From positions 49,843,569-49,907,568 of the forward strand of contig CM042085.1 of the NCBI GenBank assembly GCA_023512835.1: a stretch of 64,000 nt of DNA. Direction: 5' to 3'. Of this stretch, positions 34,172 through 46,023 are shown piece after piece. Origin of the DNA: Taxillus chinensis (Eukaryota > Streptophyta > Magnoliopsida > Santalales > Loranthaceae). The notes beneath the pieces are model-generated. The model had not been told where the DNA came from, made no database searches, and saw only the letters and a list, made by a program, of their open reading frames with translations. Position 1 is the first letter of the stretch. Every line of letters begins with the position of its first letter. Made by a program: the position numbers and the translations under genes.

Positions 34172-34969
34172 ATTTAAAACAAGAGCAAGAGCAAAGAACA
34201 GTGTATCCCCAATTTCAGATCTGAAATCGTTTTTGGTGTGGAAGACCTAGATGTAGGCCTCCTTACTTATAGCGTGTAGAAGGACATGTGCTCCAATTGC
34301 AATAATACACGTGCTCCCAAAATTTCAGAGCATTTGGACCATTTTAGCCCTTGCACGTCATATGGATGAATTGGCGTGCAGGTCAGAATCGTCCCAAATT
34401 TTGGTGGTGGGTCCCTCATGAGCTGTCAAACAATAGTCTCTTCTGCACATGATATTCTTCAAGCTTCTAGGAGGGTCAAAATCGGTATTTTGCCTTTTTA
34501 TCCCTTCAGATAACAGCTAGCAATTGGCGTGCAATAATTAAAGTGCTTCATGTGATGTTGATCTACTGGCCCAGTAAGTTTTAGAGGCAAAAGAGGTGCA
34601 CGCCAATTGTTCAATTGGCGTTCAATATGGCGTGCAGGCCCAAATTAGCCCAAACTTTTCCTCTGAGTTGCTTTTGCAGTATGGATCGACTTCTATGCTT
34701 GCACGCCAATTTGTTGGGCTTAAATTCAAGTACTTGTGGGCTTCAGTTGTTCCTTGCTCTAGGACTTGTTCCTTAAAATAAATTCAGAAGTCCAAGGCCC
34801 AATAATTTTGGCTCATTCTGCAAATGGTTAGTCAAGAAAGAAACAAAATCTACCGCACCAGGGTTAGCTTGCAAACAAAATTGTTGAATAAAAATAAATA
34901 AAATAAAACATTGGGTTGCCTCCCAACCAGCGCTTTATTTAAAGTCCGTAGCTAGACTTTCAATTAAGA
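34172..34969 (-). other. Spacer between gypsy pol and the 3' gene
   Basis: Non-coding. It contains the Athila-typical AAAGCGCTGGTTGGGAGGCA word (about 34915-34935, complement) just after the pol stop, and a TATA-like CTATAAG near 34270 ahead of the 3' gene. Confidence 0.6.
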
Positions 34970-35066
34970 TCATGAGGTGGTGAAAGAGAGGGAATCAACA
35001 ATCTCCCTCTGAGTTGGATCAAAGTATGGTTTCAGTCTGAGGCCATTCACCCAAAATTTCTTGCCA
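34970..35066 (-). pseudogene. Athila-like gypsy pol C-terminus
   Basis: Reading out of the CACTA end on the minus strand: GKKFWVNGLRLKPYFDPTQR and further residues, then stop TGA at 34970-34972. This is the last segment of an Athila integrase/pol. The plus-strand copy ends at ...FELQAVDGN (51964), exactly the residues expected before it. Confidence 0.88.
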
Positions 35067-35114
35067 CACTACTACAAAAAAGCCCAAAGACGACGCTTTT
35101 AAAGCGTCGTCTAA
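35067..35114 (+). mobile_element. CACTA terminus (48 bp) cut by the scaffold gap
   Basis: It begins CACTACTACAAAAAAG and contains a hairpin with 12-bp arms around AGACGACGCTTT/AAAGCGTCGTCT (35089-35113). The flank 35061-35066 is ttgcca, the complement of tggcaa, which also flanks the CACTA end at 51965. Only the terminus is seen before the N run. Confidence 0.87.
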
Positions 35115-35614
35115 NNNNNNNNNNNNNNNNNNNNNNNNNNNNNNNNNNNNNNNNNNNNNNNNNNNNNNNNNNNNNNNNNNNNNNNNNNNNNNNNNNNNNN
35201 NNNNNNNNNNNNNNNNNNNNNNNNNNNNNNNNNNNNNNNNNNNNNNNNNNNNNNNNNNNNNNNNNNNNNNNNNNNNNNNNNNNNNNNNNNNNNNNNNNNN
35301 NNNNNNNNNNNNNNNNNNNNNNNNNNNNNNNNNNNNNNNNNNNNNNNNNNNNNNNNNNNNNNNNNNNNNNNNNNNNNNNNNNNNNNNNNNNNNNNNNNNN
35401 NNNNNNNNNNNNNNNNNNNNNNNNNNNNNNNNNNNNNNNNNNNNNNNNNNNNNNNNNNNNNNNNNNNNNNNNNNNNNNNNNNNNNNNNNNNNNNNNNNNN
35501 NNNNNNNNNNNNNNNNNNNNNNNNNNNNNNNNNNNNNNNNNNNNNNNNNNNNNNNNNNNNNNNNNNNNNNNNNNNNNNNNNNNNNNNNNNNNNNNNNNNN
35601 NNNNNNNNNNNNNN
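35115..35614. other. Assembly gap of exactly 500 N
   Basis: The run of N has a round length, typical of a placeholder set by a scaffolding program rather than a measured distance. Any protein drawn across it is an artefact. Order and orientation of the two sides are therefore not directly supported by sequence. Confidence 0.97.
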
Positions 35615-37027
35615 ACAATAGGGCAGTTCTACTGGTGACCCAACCGACAGCTCCACCGCCGAGGTCAGCTCTGCCCACCGGTCCTCATGGATTCAGTTTG
35701 TAGCCGCTCCCTCCATCACCTGTGGCTCCTAGCACAACGTTTGCGCTGATCCATCCGAAGTTATGGGGCCATCTCAGACTAGTTGTCTTTTAGCTATTTC
35801 ATCAGCACCATTTGCTGTTGATACCCCTGCGCCTGATTCTCCTGACGTTGCTACTGCAGTTGCTGATATTCCTGACGTTACTACTGCTGTATGCCTTCTT
35901 TCAGAAAGTGAAGTGACTAATTTCCCGGCTCGAGATGAGCATTTAATGAACCATCATTATTCCTCCTCATTATGCCCGTCTCGAATTGATCTTCCAATTC
36001 CTCTGCTCTCCGGCTTCGAATCTAGGTTAGAATAAGTGATCAACTGACCTTCACTCTACGAGTCTTTAAGTCTTCATGTCTCCACTTTTGAGCCAGTGAC
36101 AACCTCATTCTACCTTGGCTAATCATCTATTCACATCAACATGTCTCTGTTCTCGGCAACGGGTCTCCCAATCTTCGACCCAACAAGCTTCGACTCTACA
36201 ACGTTGCCACTCTACACCCAACGGGTCTTCGAGCTTGGAAGTCTTCGAGTCTCCAAGACGCTACTCTTCACCTGATTACACCTTGGGTCTTCAAATCTTC
36301 AACCCTGTGGATCTACGAGTCTGCGACCCTATGTTCCTTCGGTGATGCTTTGAGTCTGATGGTCTGTTGATCTTCGACTCTGCATAACTTCGAGTCATTT
36401 GATCTTTGACCTTATGAGCCTACGAGTCTCTGGATCTTTGACTCTGCATATCTTCGAGTCATCTGATCTTCGACCATGTGGATCTTCCAGTCTAGATCTT
36501 TGACTCTTTGAGTCCTCGACGCTGAGCTTCAACTCTGTAAGTACAAAGTGTGGACTCCCTCTATGAGCTCACTCTAAGAAATCACTCTACAAAGTGATCC
36601 ACCCCAGTACTGATCTTTGACCCAGCATCTACCCGCTATAGCATACTGTTGACAACAATGATGACCAAAAGGATCATGGGAACAGTATGAGTCAATGCCC
36701 CTAAAGGGCCATGATAACTCAACCTATCTTATTCATTAGTCCCCAAGCCTCATCTATAAAGGGCTCTGTATGGCGTGGGATTTATCGGAAGGGGCCCTTA
36801 AAAGGATGAGCCTTAAAAGGACCTCAAGCTTGAGTTAGGAGTCCGGGCCCCCTTTACGGATAATGATCGACCCATAGGGTATCATACTAATCCTCTCTAA
36901 CCCAGACTGTGACAAAAACTCGGGTATAGGGTTATGCATGAATGCAATAATTTAAGGAAAGCGGTAAAACACGACTATCATGGCATCAAAGCATGTAAAT
37001 CAAGACTATCATACAACAGTGATTAAG
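35615..37027 (+). other. Unassigned region with a GACTCTACGAGTC-rich arm
   Basis: 35615-36035 has an open frame (35763-36035, 90 codons, Ser/Pro/Asp-rich) that I do not recognise and that may be chance or a retroelement remnant. 36040-36660 is rich in TCTTCGACTC, CTACGAGTC and GATCTTTGACTC words and is an inverted, diverged relative of 39021-39793. 36661-37027 has no recognisable feature; its last five bases ttaag are the target duplication of the next LTR. Confidence 0.55.
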
Positions 37028-38400
37028 TGTTGGATCAAACCCATAATTTGGATGATGCGGTTAAAACCCAATGTAATCTGGTTTGAGATCTTCTATGTCT
37101 ATTCGAAGTTTTTGCAGAAGGCAAAATTTTAAATCGGATCTTCACTCGTGAGAGCAAAGCTAAGGACAGGATACATAATCATGATCTGGACCAACGTGAG
37201 TGTCGTCAAGCACTTGGTAAATAACCAAGTCCTCATAAGGAGTAAGGATTACTCGTGCGGACTAAAAACTTAAAGTTATGGACTAAGGAACCTGCTCCTT
37301 ATACTTAAGTGGACTGAGTTAAAAAGATGCAGAATACGAATCCTAGTCTACATCTCGCACGGAGTAAGAGAGAACTATTGCGGAATAAAAAGCTAAGTCT
37401 TCCACTCAAGCGGACTAAGGACAAGAAGACATGGAGTAAAAAATCTGAGTCTTTCTTTCACTCAGAGTAAGGAAGGACTTGTGTGGGATAAGGACTCAAG
37501 TTCTTTGTTTGCACAGAGTAAGGAATCCGAACCATTTACTCGAGTGGAGTAAGGATGTGCTGATATGGAGTAAGCCATCCAGACCTTTTACTCATGTGGA
37601 GTAAGGAACTCAAGTGGAGTAAGGAAGCGCTGATACGGAGTAAGCCCTCCGAACCTTTCGTTCATACGGAGTAAGGAAGCGCTGATATGGAATAAGGATT
37701 CCAGTATCAATTTGACACAGAGTAAGCAACCACTAACATGGATTAAGGATTTGAGCTTCACTAACATGGAGTAAGGAATCTTACAACAAACTAAGAAGAT
37801 GCTGCTTCACTTTATCAGCTTCGCATTCAAGTCATCAGCTCGTTGTGTCACGATGTAAGAAAGACCCATTGAATATCTAAGTCATCTTACACGTGGATCA
37901 CACGGAGATGTGGACAGACCTTAAATGCAATTGGGATCACGCAAATAAATTCAATATGTTTAAAGCCCCAAGATTTTGAGCACCACATCCACAACAATTG
38001 AGGCAGAGACATTTTCTGAGAAGAACTTCAATGCTATATGGTGCCTGGAAAATCCGGTTCCAAAAATGTTTCCCAAGGATGTCTATATATATTAAACTTT
38101 GTATATTTTCACTTATGCATGTACATGTACAAGAGCTCTTAGTGATTAATTTGGCTAGTGTGTGTGTTACTGTAAAACAGAATGCTAGAGAGTTTTAGTA
38201 GATCAAAAAGTTGGTCATTAGCCTTAGTCTGATATTATTTTATTGTAATTATCTTTCGATAATAAAACAGAATACTTCCACTATCTGGTTATCTTCCGCA
38301 CTGATTTTATCTTTTAACCAGAAAAGTGGTGTGCCAGAGAAGAAGAAGAGTTTTCAATAAGAGCCTATTCACCCCCCCTTTGGGCTCCTAAGGACCAACA
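37028..38400 (+). mobile_element. Solo LTR of the GGAGTAAGGA copia family
   Basis: It begins TGTTGGATCAAACCC, ends AAGGACCAACA and is flanked by ttaag at 37023-37027 and 38401-38405. It matches the Copia F 5' LTR and the fragment at 13075-14064. No primer site follows it and no coding sequence adjoins it, so it is a solo LTR. CGGAGTAAGGA words recur through 37230-37770. A TATATATATTAAAC promoter-like segment lies at about 38083-38096. Confidence 0.93.
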
Positions 38401-39020
38401 TTAAGCAAAGTAAATAAATGATCAAATGAATAATATAAACAAGTAAATGAAGAATATAAACAATTAAATAGAAAAAGAAGAAATAAACCTCCTAATCTTA
38501 ATTCTAGGCCTAACTCTCTAACAATCCCTAACAATCCCTAACAATCCCCCCCACCCAGACAGGATCCAATAATGACAATATGATGCATGTATAACTGTTT
38601 GACATGTTGTATGCATAATGATGTATAAGCAAGTACAGGATTAGCCTTAATGTATGACTGTATATGTTTGCAAGATTGAGACAGCACCCGTGGTGTAATC
38701 TCTGTTGGGGTTTGTCACCAATCTCTTGACCCTTCAGGTGCAGGCATGAGGAAGTCACATTCCTAGTTCCTGGTTCTTTGGAATTCGGGGGTATAACACC
38801 TATCCTTCCTCTTATCCCTTTAGCAAACTAGTAGTACCTAGGTGTGGAAAAACACACCCACCCCTCCTCTTGTTCTTTAGATCAATTGGAAGGCCCTTGC
38901 TCACTTCGATCCATGCCTCCATACCAGATCAAATTGTAGTTGTCGCACTACCACAGATCGAGTTGTAGTCATTGCACCACCACAATTCAAGATAGAAAGA
39001 GTGTTATTCCCATAACCTTT
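38401..39020. other. Unassigned, no gene seen
   Basis: A+T-rich sequence with a triple ACAATCCCTA repeat (38520-38550) and a poly-C stretch. The piece 38480-38520 (CCTCCTAATC...CCTAACTCTC) resembles 14090-14115. No coding motif was found. Confidence 0.5.
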
Positions 39021-39793
39021 CTGGGTTATCATTGTTGTCAACAATTTGTGTTTCGCAAGTGGGCAGCAGCATTCTGTACTTAGTTGGATAATGTCATAGA
39101 GTAAGCTCGTAGAGGGAGTCTGCCTATGTACTATCTTATTCTACCAGGGTCGAAGATCCGAGGACTCGAAGATCCATAGTCATAGCCCCACAGAGTCAAA
39201 GATCCATAGACTCAAAGATCAAAGAGTTAAGGATCCTTAGGCTTGAAGAACCAATGACTTGAAGCTCCACAAGGTCGAAGACTCGTAAACTCAAAAGCCC
39301 AAAGTGCAGTCAGGTGAAGAGTAGTGGTCTCGAAGATTCCCAGACTCATAGACTCGAAAACACATCGGGTAAAGAGTGGCAGTACCACAGAGTTGAAGCT
39401 CAGAGGGCCAAAGATTCGGTGACCCATTGATGTGAACAAATTAGCTAAGTTAGAGTTCTGTTAGTCGCTAGCTCTAAACTCGAGACTAGGAGACTCAAAG
39501 ACTCGAAGAGTCATAAGTTAATTCGTCACTGGATCTAACCTGGACTCGAAGACTCGAAGATCCGACGGTAGGCTATCAATTGGAGGTGATCTAACTCGAA
39601 GATCCGACGGTTGTTATTCAAAGGTCCAAAGGTGCTGACTCGAAGGTTCGAAGATTTAGACTTGAAGATTATAGTGTACATACTATGTGAAGCATCTATA
39701 AGGCTACGAAGCAGTCAACTTCAAGGCTATGGCTAATCAAAGGATCGAAAATGCAGTTAAAATCGCCATTTAAGTAAGTTAGTTGAACAACAT
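39021..39793 (-). repeat. GACTCGAAGA-rich arm, inverted relative of 36040-36660
   Basis: Beginning near TCATTGTTGTCAACA it contains many GACTCGAAGATCC-type words. Stretches such as AGAGGGAGTC, CAGGTGAAGAGTA and TGATGTGAA appear in the same order as in the reverse complement of 36660-36040. The two arms face each other across the solo LTR. The strand given is arbitrary. The element type is unknown. Confidence 0.7.
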
Positions 39794-41742
39794 TGTTGGA
39801 CCCCATTTTGTCTGGGTTGGACATACTAACCCTTTGTACATTTTATATCTATCTTCCCATACCATATATCTCATTGAACAGGTCCATAAATTCCCCCCAC
39901 TACCAAGGAGTCGGTCTTAGGTTTGGAGTTAATGTTAAACCCCAATTTGCCAAGATGGACATACTATGCCACGAACAAGGAGGCCCAAAATTGAGAAACT
40001 ATGCTACAATACAATGAAGTTCCATAAGGCCAACACCAGATGATAGAGGATGAAATTTGGAGACTGACACACTTGACTATGCTCAATTCCGACTTAAAAC
40101 GAAGAAGTTATGCGCAAAATAAATTTCACTGGAAAAAGTCAAACTTGCTATAAGACAGTCAATACCCCTGGTCAAACTACCTGAAAATGTGACGATGCGA
40201 GATTCTCCAAAATGACTATTTAAGCGAATACGGGTTTTCCCAAACTACCGCCAAAAGTTCGTTCATTTTGGCATTTTGTGTGGGGGTAAAAAGGTAATTA
40301 AAAGTTAATCTTCAAGTCTTCGACAGTTGACCACTGAGTCTTTGACCTTCTAGTCTAACCCGAATTCTTTGATCTTCGAGGATTGATCTTTGACCCTTTG
40401 AGGTTTGACATTTGACCCTTGACCTTTGACCCTTGACCTTCGACCCTTCAACCTCTGACCCGTTGATCGTTAACCTTCGACCTACCGACCTTTGACTTTT
40501 GCTATTTGGCCTTATATCCGCGGGCTCTTTCGCTGTTTATTCAAGTGACGCATTTTTATTAGCTGAGCATTGCCAGAGATGCTTTTCAAAACCTGTCAGA
40601 CACATGTGCTAAAAAAAATGAAAAAGCAATCAGAAGCTGCCTTATTTTTCGTGCAAGTCGTCCTAGCACTAGATAAAAGCTAGAATCTTGCAATAAAAAA
40701 TACTGACGCTCATAATAGAGAAATAAATGCAAAATAATGATGGTCCTGCCAAATTCGGTCATCTCATAAAAAGAGGTTCTCTCCCCACGCAAAAAAGAGA
40801 CATTCTACCAAAAAAAATGAAAAAACCTCTTGTATTCTGCCATCTCCTCAGTCCTCTCACCCAGCTCCTTGATCCCAAAAAAAGGATAAAAACGCCCAAA
40901 AAATCCTCTTACTCTAAAAAAAAACTTCAGTCATTCTCCACAATTTTGCCCAGCTTCCTCATTCAAAAACACACAAAAAAGGAGTCACACAGTTCGATTG
41001 TTTTTCCTATCCACCTCTCTCTTTGCTTTTTCACATACATATGCACACTCTCTCCCATAAAGAGCCTAGAATTGCTAAAACCCTTTTTTTATTTTCCCAG
41101 TTCTATTTTCTCTTTTCTTCTTATATTTCCAGCACAAAAAAATACAAAATCATTTTCCCTTCTTTCGTTTTCCCTGTTCAATTTCCTACAAATTGCAAAA
41201 AAAAAAAAGCGAACAAAGAAAAAAGAAAGAAACAAAAAAAAGAAAAAAAGAAACAGGTTCATTTACAGTTCTGATCAGCCATACTTAGAGTACCTCCAAC
41301 CCAATTCTAACTGATCAGTCTTTGGGGTCTCACTTTCCCGCCAACGTTGTTGCTATTGAAGCCCCAAGTCAAAGATAAAGTTGGATCATATTTTTATTTC
41401 ATTGTCTTAATCTATTCTCGTTTTACTTTTTGTAATTATTGTATTGTGTTTTTCTTTCTTTCTATTTTTTTATTTAAAGTTGTAATATGTAATAGAAATT
41501 AAAAAACAATAAAGTAAAACAAAAAGGGAGAGAGAAAAAGCGAGTGCAAAAAAGAGGATGTATGCAAAAAAAAGAGTGAGTTTTTGTTTTTATTTTTTTT
41601 GTGGATGTCAGAATCACATACTTCACATTTTATTTTGATATGTATTTTAAGTTCTCATTAGCTAAAAAATAAAAATGATTAATATAAAAAAACAAAAAAC
41701 GAAAAACGAAAAAACAAAAAAATACCATGTGTTAACTATTAG
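39794..41742 (+). repeat. 5' part of a Tat/Ogre-like LTR
   Basis: It starts TGTTGGACCCCATTTTGTC and is collinear with the solo LTR 4027 to about 6100: shared opening, TTGACC/TTCGACC repeats at 40320-40500, then A-rich tracts. It stops at attag (41738-41742), where Copia C begins. The complementary 3' portion is at 14126-14708 in inverse orientation. Confidence 0.85.
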
Positions 41743-43726
41743 TGTTGGAAATATAGGATTTGATGAAGCTGCCAAAATATAGTTTAAGTCTGGTGACTCG
41801 AAGAACCAAAGGTCGTAGGGTCGAAGAGTCGAAGTTCGTAGAAGTGAAACTGTCATAGGATGTATTGGCAAGAGACTCGTAAACTCATAGAGTCTGGAGA
41901 CTCAAGGCGAAAGATTGACAGAACATTGCAACTCGTAGATCCAGGGTCGAAGGTCGTAGAGTCACAATACATAAAAGAGAGTGTTACTGTAAGTGTCAAT
42001 AAGCTCGGAGACTCGTAGAGTCAAAAAAGTGTTAAGAACAGTAATCAAAGCTAAATGAATCGTAGACTCGCAAACTCATAGAGTCCCCATAAATACTTAA
42101 GTCAATTAACATAACTTCAATTATCACTAGACTCGAAGACTCGTAGAGTCGTAGGGTCGAAACCTTCAAAGACTGTTAAGAAAATAGGGCTCGTAGACTC
42201 GTAGATCGAAAATCGTAGAGTCAAAGCCTTCGAACAGTGTAAAGAAAACCGGACTCATAGACTCGTAGATTGAAAGTCGTAGAGTCGAAGCCGTCGAACA
42301 GGGTTAAGAAAACTAGAGTCGTAGACTCGTAGGTTGAAGGTCAAAGAGTCGATGCTTTAAATACTGGCAAACAAATGAAACTGTAATTCAAGGGTCGTAG
42401 AGTCGTAGACTCGTAGACTCAAGGGACACAGTCACTATAGAGAAATTGCCACACTTCTAGACTCGGAGATCGATGCCAAAGAGTTGTAGCTAAAGGGTTG
42501 TAGATGAAGACTCGTAGAGTCGAAGATTTTCAGACCACTTAGTCAAACATAGTAAACTGAGAGACCCGAAGGTCGTAGACCCGCTGAACTAGAGTCATAG
42601 ACTCGTAGCTACAATAACAGGTAGATTAGCTGAACTCGAAGAAGTCACTCTAAGCGTTATTCGAAGAGTTGCAGACTCGTAGAGTCGTAGACACGCAGAG
42701 TCGTAGACTTTAGTTAATAGAGTGACATAAAAGGCTAATCCAACCTGACCTCTAGCCTTGAAGAGTCGAAGATGTGAGTCGTAGACTCGCAGAAACACCA
42801 TAAAGCCTAAAGCAAAACTCCGCAACTTTCTACAGGTGCTAACTGAAATCTTCGAGTCACCGCACCTACGAGGCATCTACCTCCGAGGCAAACTTATAAC
42901 CTTAAACACAACCACTTAGCGATATTGTCAGCTAGGGTTTGTACAGCAAGTCTGCGCCATCCCGAGCAGTTGAGCGCATTAATGACACATTAATTGCTGC
43001 CAACTACCATCCACGGATGAACGGCCAAGATCGACTGCATGCCAAATGCGCAGTATGGGCATCTGATATGCAAATCAAAGCAGATCAACCCATCCCCTGA
43101 CATTCCGCATTTTCAATGGTGGGAAGTCAATCTGTCGGGATGGACATCATGGCACATGAGCACTTTAATCTTAAAAATATATCTCTCACACACTTAACGA
43201 TAAAATCAAGAGTTTAACCTCTCTCTCAAAAGAAGGAAACACACAGAACACAAGATAGTGGTTCTGACGGACTTAGAGAAAAATAATCCTTTGCAGAACT
43301 AACGAAGTGAGTTCCAACACTAGAGAGAGAGACTCTGAAAGAAATTGAAAAAGTGTTGTGCGCCGTGTGAGTCAAGAACAAGAGCAATCTGTTTGAGTAT
43401 TCACGAATCTCTTGTTCATCAAAGATCTAGAACTTTCATTAAGTCCTGATCTCAGTGTTGTTAGTTCTCCACACTCGGATCTATCATAAACCAACTCTTT
43501 CACAACTAAGATCTGTTGAGAAAAGAGCATTTACTCTCATCTCAGTTTTGTCTGATAGTTCATTATCACTCACCTTATCCTTACAATACTTCTGTCATCT
43601 TTTCCATAAATACTTCCATCATTGTCATCTGTAAGAGGAATCCGAAAACCAGCTAATAGTCTAGCTTCTACGCAAGAAGAAAGTCTATTCACCCCCCCCC
43701 CCCTCTAGACTCACTTGGGACCTACA
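41743..43726 (+). repeat. Copia C 5' LTR, about 1.98 kb
   Basis: It starts TGTTGGAAATATAGG and ends GGGACCTACA. It is the inverted counterpart of 14709-16689 with scattered differences, and includes the GAGTCGTAGA-word region and the roughly 64-bp tandem repeat (42120-42350). Confidence 0.93.
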
Positions 43727-43728
43727 AT

Positions 43729-43740
43729 CGGTATCAGAGC
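43729..43740 (+). other. Copia C primer binding site, one mismatch
   Basis: CGGTATCAGAGC follows the LTR by two bases. The usual tRNA-iMet site is TGGTATCAGAGC, so the first base is changed from T to C. Confidence 0.88.
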
Positions 43741-43767
43741 AGTTTTACAACTCCGTAGAGATCCCTA

Positions 43768-44479
43768 ATGGCTGACATGGATTCCAGTAGTGCAGCTCCA
43801 GCTCCCGAGCAAGCTCCAATTCCTGTTAAGGAACTTGAAGCCAATCATGTTCTAGAGGAAGGAGCGACTGGAGACCAGGAGCCGAAAGAACCGAGTACCC
43901 GCAGCAATAAGAAAGAACAAGAAGACTTCTATGATGTTTTGCCTGGCTCATCCTCCCAAGTACCTATGTGCACACCCGCGCTTTTTTCCAAATGGAAAGC
44001 GAGAATGAGCGCACACCTAGACATGCTCGACACCTATCTCTAGGAAACAATAAAGAACGGACCTTTCACCCCAAAGAGTATGCAGAGAGGTCGGCTAATG
44101 ACGAAAGACCCAGATGGTTGGTCTAAGGTGGAGCAGAGGAAAGTAAAGCTCGGCTTCAAGGCAAAAGCCATACTTTTCTCTACACTCGATGATGACATGT
44201 TCACGGATGTGCAGGATCTTGAGACTGCTAAAGAGGTATGGGACAAGCTCTGTCTCATCTACGAAGGAGATGAGCAAATACAGGACAACAAGATCTCCAT
44301 CCTCAAATAAGAGTATGAAGCCTTCAGATGTGAACCGAAGGAGTCATTGGACAGTATCTATAAACGGTTCACAGGTCTGATTCAACGGATGAAGACTTAC
44401 AACGTTGAAATCTCTCAGAAGGACAAAAATGACAAATTTCTGAGATCTATACCCTTGAGACTGTTGATAAAGACATCAG
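43768..44479 (+). pseudogene. Copia C gag, 5' segment
   Basis: It starts at ATG 43768 (MADMDSSSAAPAPEQAP) and encodes an acidic, low-complexity N-terminus, then FSKWKARMSAHLDML, a stop at 44041, FKAKAILFSTLDDDMF and KEVWDKLCLIYEGDEQI, a second stop near 44308, and the EPKESLDSIYKRF core. It is cut by the gypsy LTR after ...gacatcag. The same core is present uninterrupted on the minus strand at 27208-27050. Confidence 0.88.
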
Positions 44480-46002
44480 TGATAACGTGCATTTATGACA
44501 TTATTCTATTGCCTATTTAGGGGTGTTTAAGAGCATGATTAGAGCTTTATTGTATTATATTTCATTTATATTTGCTCTAACCCCTAGGAAGATGCTATTT
44601 GCATATACATGCGCTTTTAGACTGTTTTGTCAGGTTTTGGAGATTAATTTTGACCAAGTAGATGGCTGCAAACCAATTGGAGTGCAGAACTAAAGTTTCT
44701 CAGAATGATGTCCTCTACCTTCCACAGAAGTTTCAGAGCCAAAGGCCTTGAACACCAATTGGACCAAATGGCATGCAAGCATATTACTGCATACCAGCCT
44801 TCTACATGATGCAAGGAAGCTTGGGAGGAATTTCACATAATTTGGAGCTGCACGCCAATTGGGCATATGACGTTCAAATTGACGTGCAACCATATTTTTG
44901 CACCGATTCAGTCGTTTTGTTATGCTGATCATTCTTTCCTAAAGGACCTTGTTCATATTGTGCTTAGATTGAGAGATTTTAATTTTGGAAGTATCACTTA
45001 TCAAAACTACGCCGTTTTGATAAGTTGTGACAGATGGGCTAGGGCACACTTTATAATATAGCATTCAAGCCCATCAGCAGCTATATAAGGAGGTCTATAC
45101 GTCCTTGGAGTAGAAGAGGCAACACAACTCGTTTTTGGAGATTTTTGCAGCGTTTCACGTTTTTAGAGAGAGAAAGAGAAGGCTCACGTTCTTGGAGCTG
45201 CCGGCCCTAAGAGTTTGACGGCTGCAGAAGATCCAGAGTTGAAGTCCTGCCGCTCTTGGTTCTAAGATGATGTTCTTTATTTGTTTATGCTTTGTCAAGA
45301 ACATGCATGAGTAGTCTTTTAATCTAGGGGAGCAATGTAGCCTCCTAAGTTGTTAAACTGATTATTTGAATATTGGGTTTGTTTAATTGAGATTGCATGT
45401 TTTATGAATCTGTTCTTCATCTTTTAATATCTGGGGTGTACACCTGGGTTTTGTTACCCTTAGTTTGAGGCTGATCTTTGATTCATAACATATTTGTGAT
45501 TGGTGTGATCATTATCCTGTCATGAGTATTATAATTATGCTTTGTATGTTGCTGCTATGATGACCATTTAGGCAGACAGCACTTAGAAGGTTTTCAATGA
45601 CCATTTGTAGAACCTTAGCTTAGTTATGGCATGTTATCAATTAAATAATCTCAAGAACCTTATAATCAGTAGAAGCAGCGTAGGGAGGTGAAGTTGTGAC
45701 CCTAGATACCTTTAATCCTTGAATTTTAGTCCTAAAAGCAACTTGCTTTCTTTGATATTTTAGAAAACCACATAAAAATTAGATCATTAGTTTAAAAAAG
45801 AAAACTTTTTGCCAAGACATTTTATAAAACAAGAGTAATTGGGTGTTTTGATTTAAGAACTAGAAAACTAAGCTAATCCCTGTGGGTTCGACCCCTTACT
45901 TGCTGTTATTCTTTTAGTGCAAACTTAGGGAATTTATTATCTTGAAGAGAGATTTTACGACATTAGCTAGCTCTTTTAGAGAGGCTAAAAATCTGTCTGT
46001 CA
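44480..46002 (+). repeat. Athila-like gypsy 5' LTR, 1.52 kb
   Basis: It runs from TGATAACGTGC to CTGTCTGTCA and is followed three bases later by the primer site. TATA-like GCTATATAAGG lies at about 45081-45091. It contains an AAAACTACGCCGTTTTGAT palindromic word (about 45003). The matching 3' LTR is the truncated copy at 27207-30311. Confidence 0.92.
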
Positions 46003-46005
46003 AAT

Positions 46006-46023
46006 TGGCGCCGTTGCCGGGGA
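46006..46023 (+). other. Athila-type primer binding site
   Basis: TGGCGCCGTTGCCGGGGA is the classical Athila/Tat-clade primer site, usually attributed to tRNA-Asp. It fixes orientation and the LTR end. Confidence 0.95.

Larger units (their letters stand above)
27207..35066 (-). mobile_element. Athila-like gypsy, 3' part with extra 3' gene
   Basis: On the minus strand the pol C-terminus emerges from the CACTA terminus at 35066. It is followed by a leader, an extra gene (34171-31898), a 1.6-kb non-coding region, a polypurine stretch (AAGTGTGGTGTATT) and a 3' LTR beginning TGATAACATGC at 30311. The LTR is broken by a solo LTR and truncated at 27207. It matches the family of the plus-strand element at 44480-51964 and supplies exactly the 3' portion which that copy lacks. 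Confidence 0.87.
41743..44479 (+). mobile_element. Copia C, 5' part: LTR, primer site, gag start
   Basis: A full 5' LTR is followed by a primer site and gag, cut at 44479 by the Athila-like gypsy. The left flank attag matches the flank of the minus-strand Copia C 3' LTR. Gag overlaps the minus-strand copy over about 155 bp with near identity. Confidence 0.9.

Noticed and set aside
35019..35678. 219-codon and 181-codon frames across the N run
   Set aside because: They consist almost wholly of N; the length is a product of the gap.
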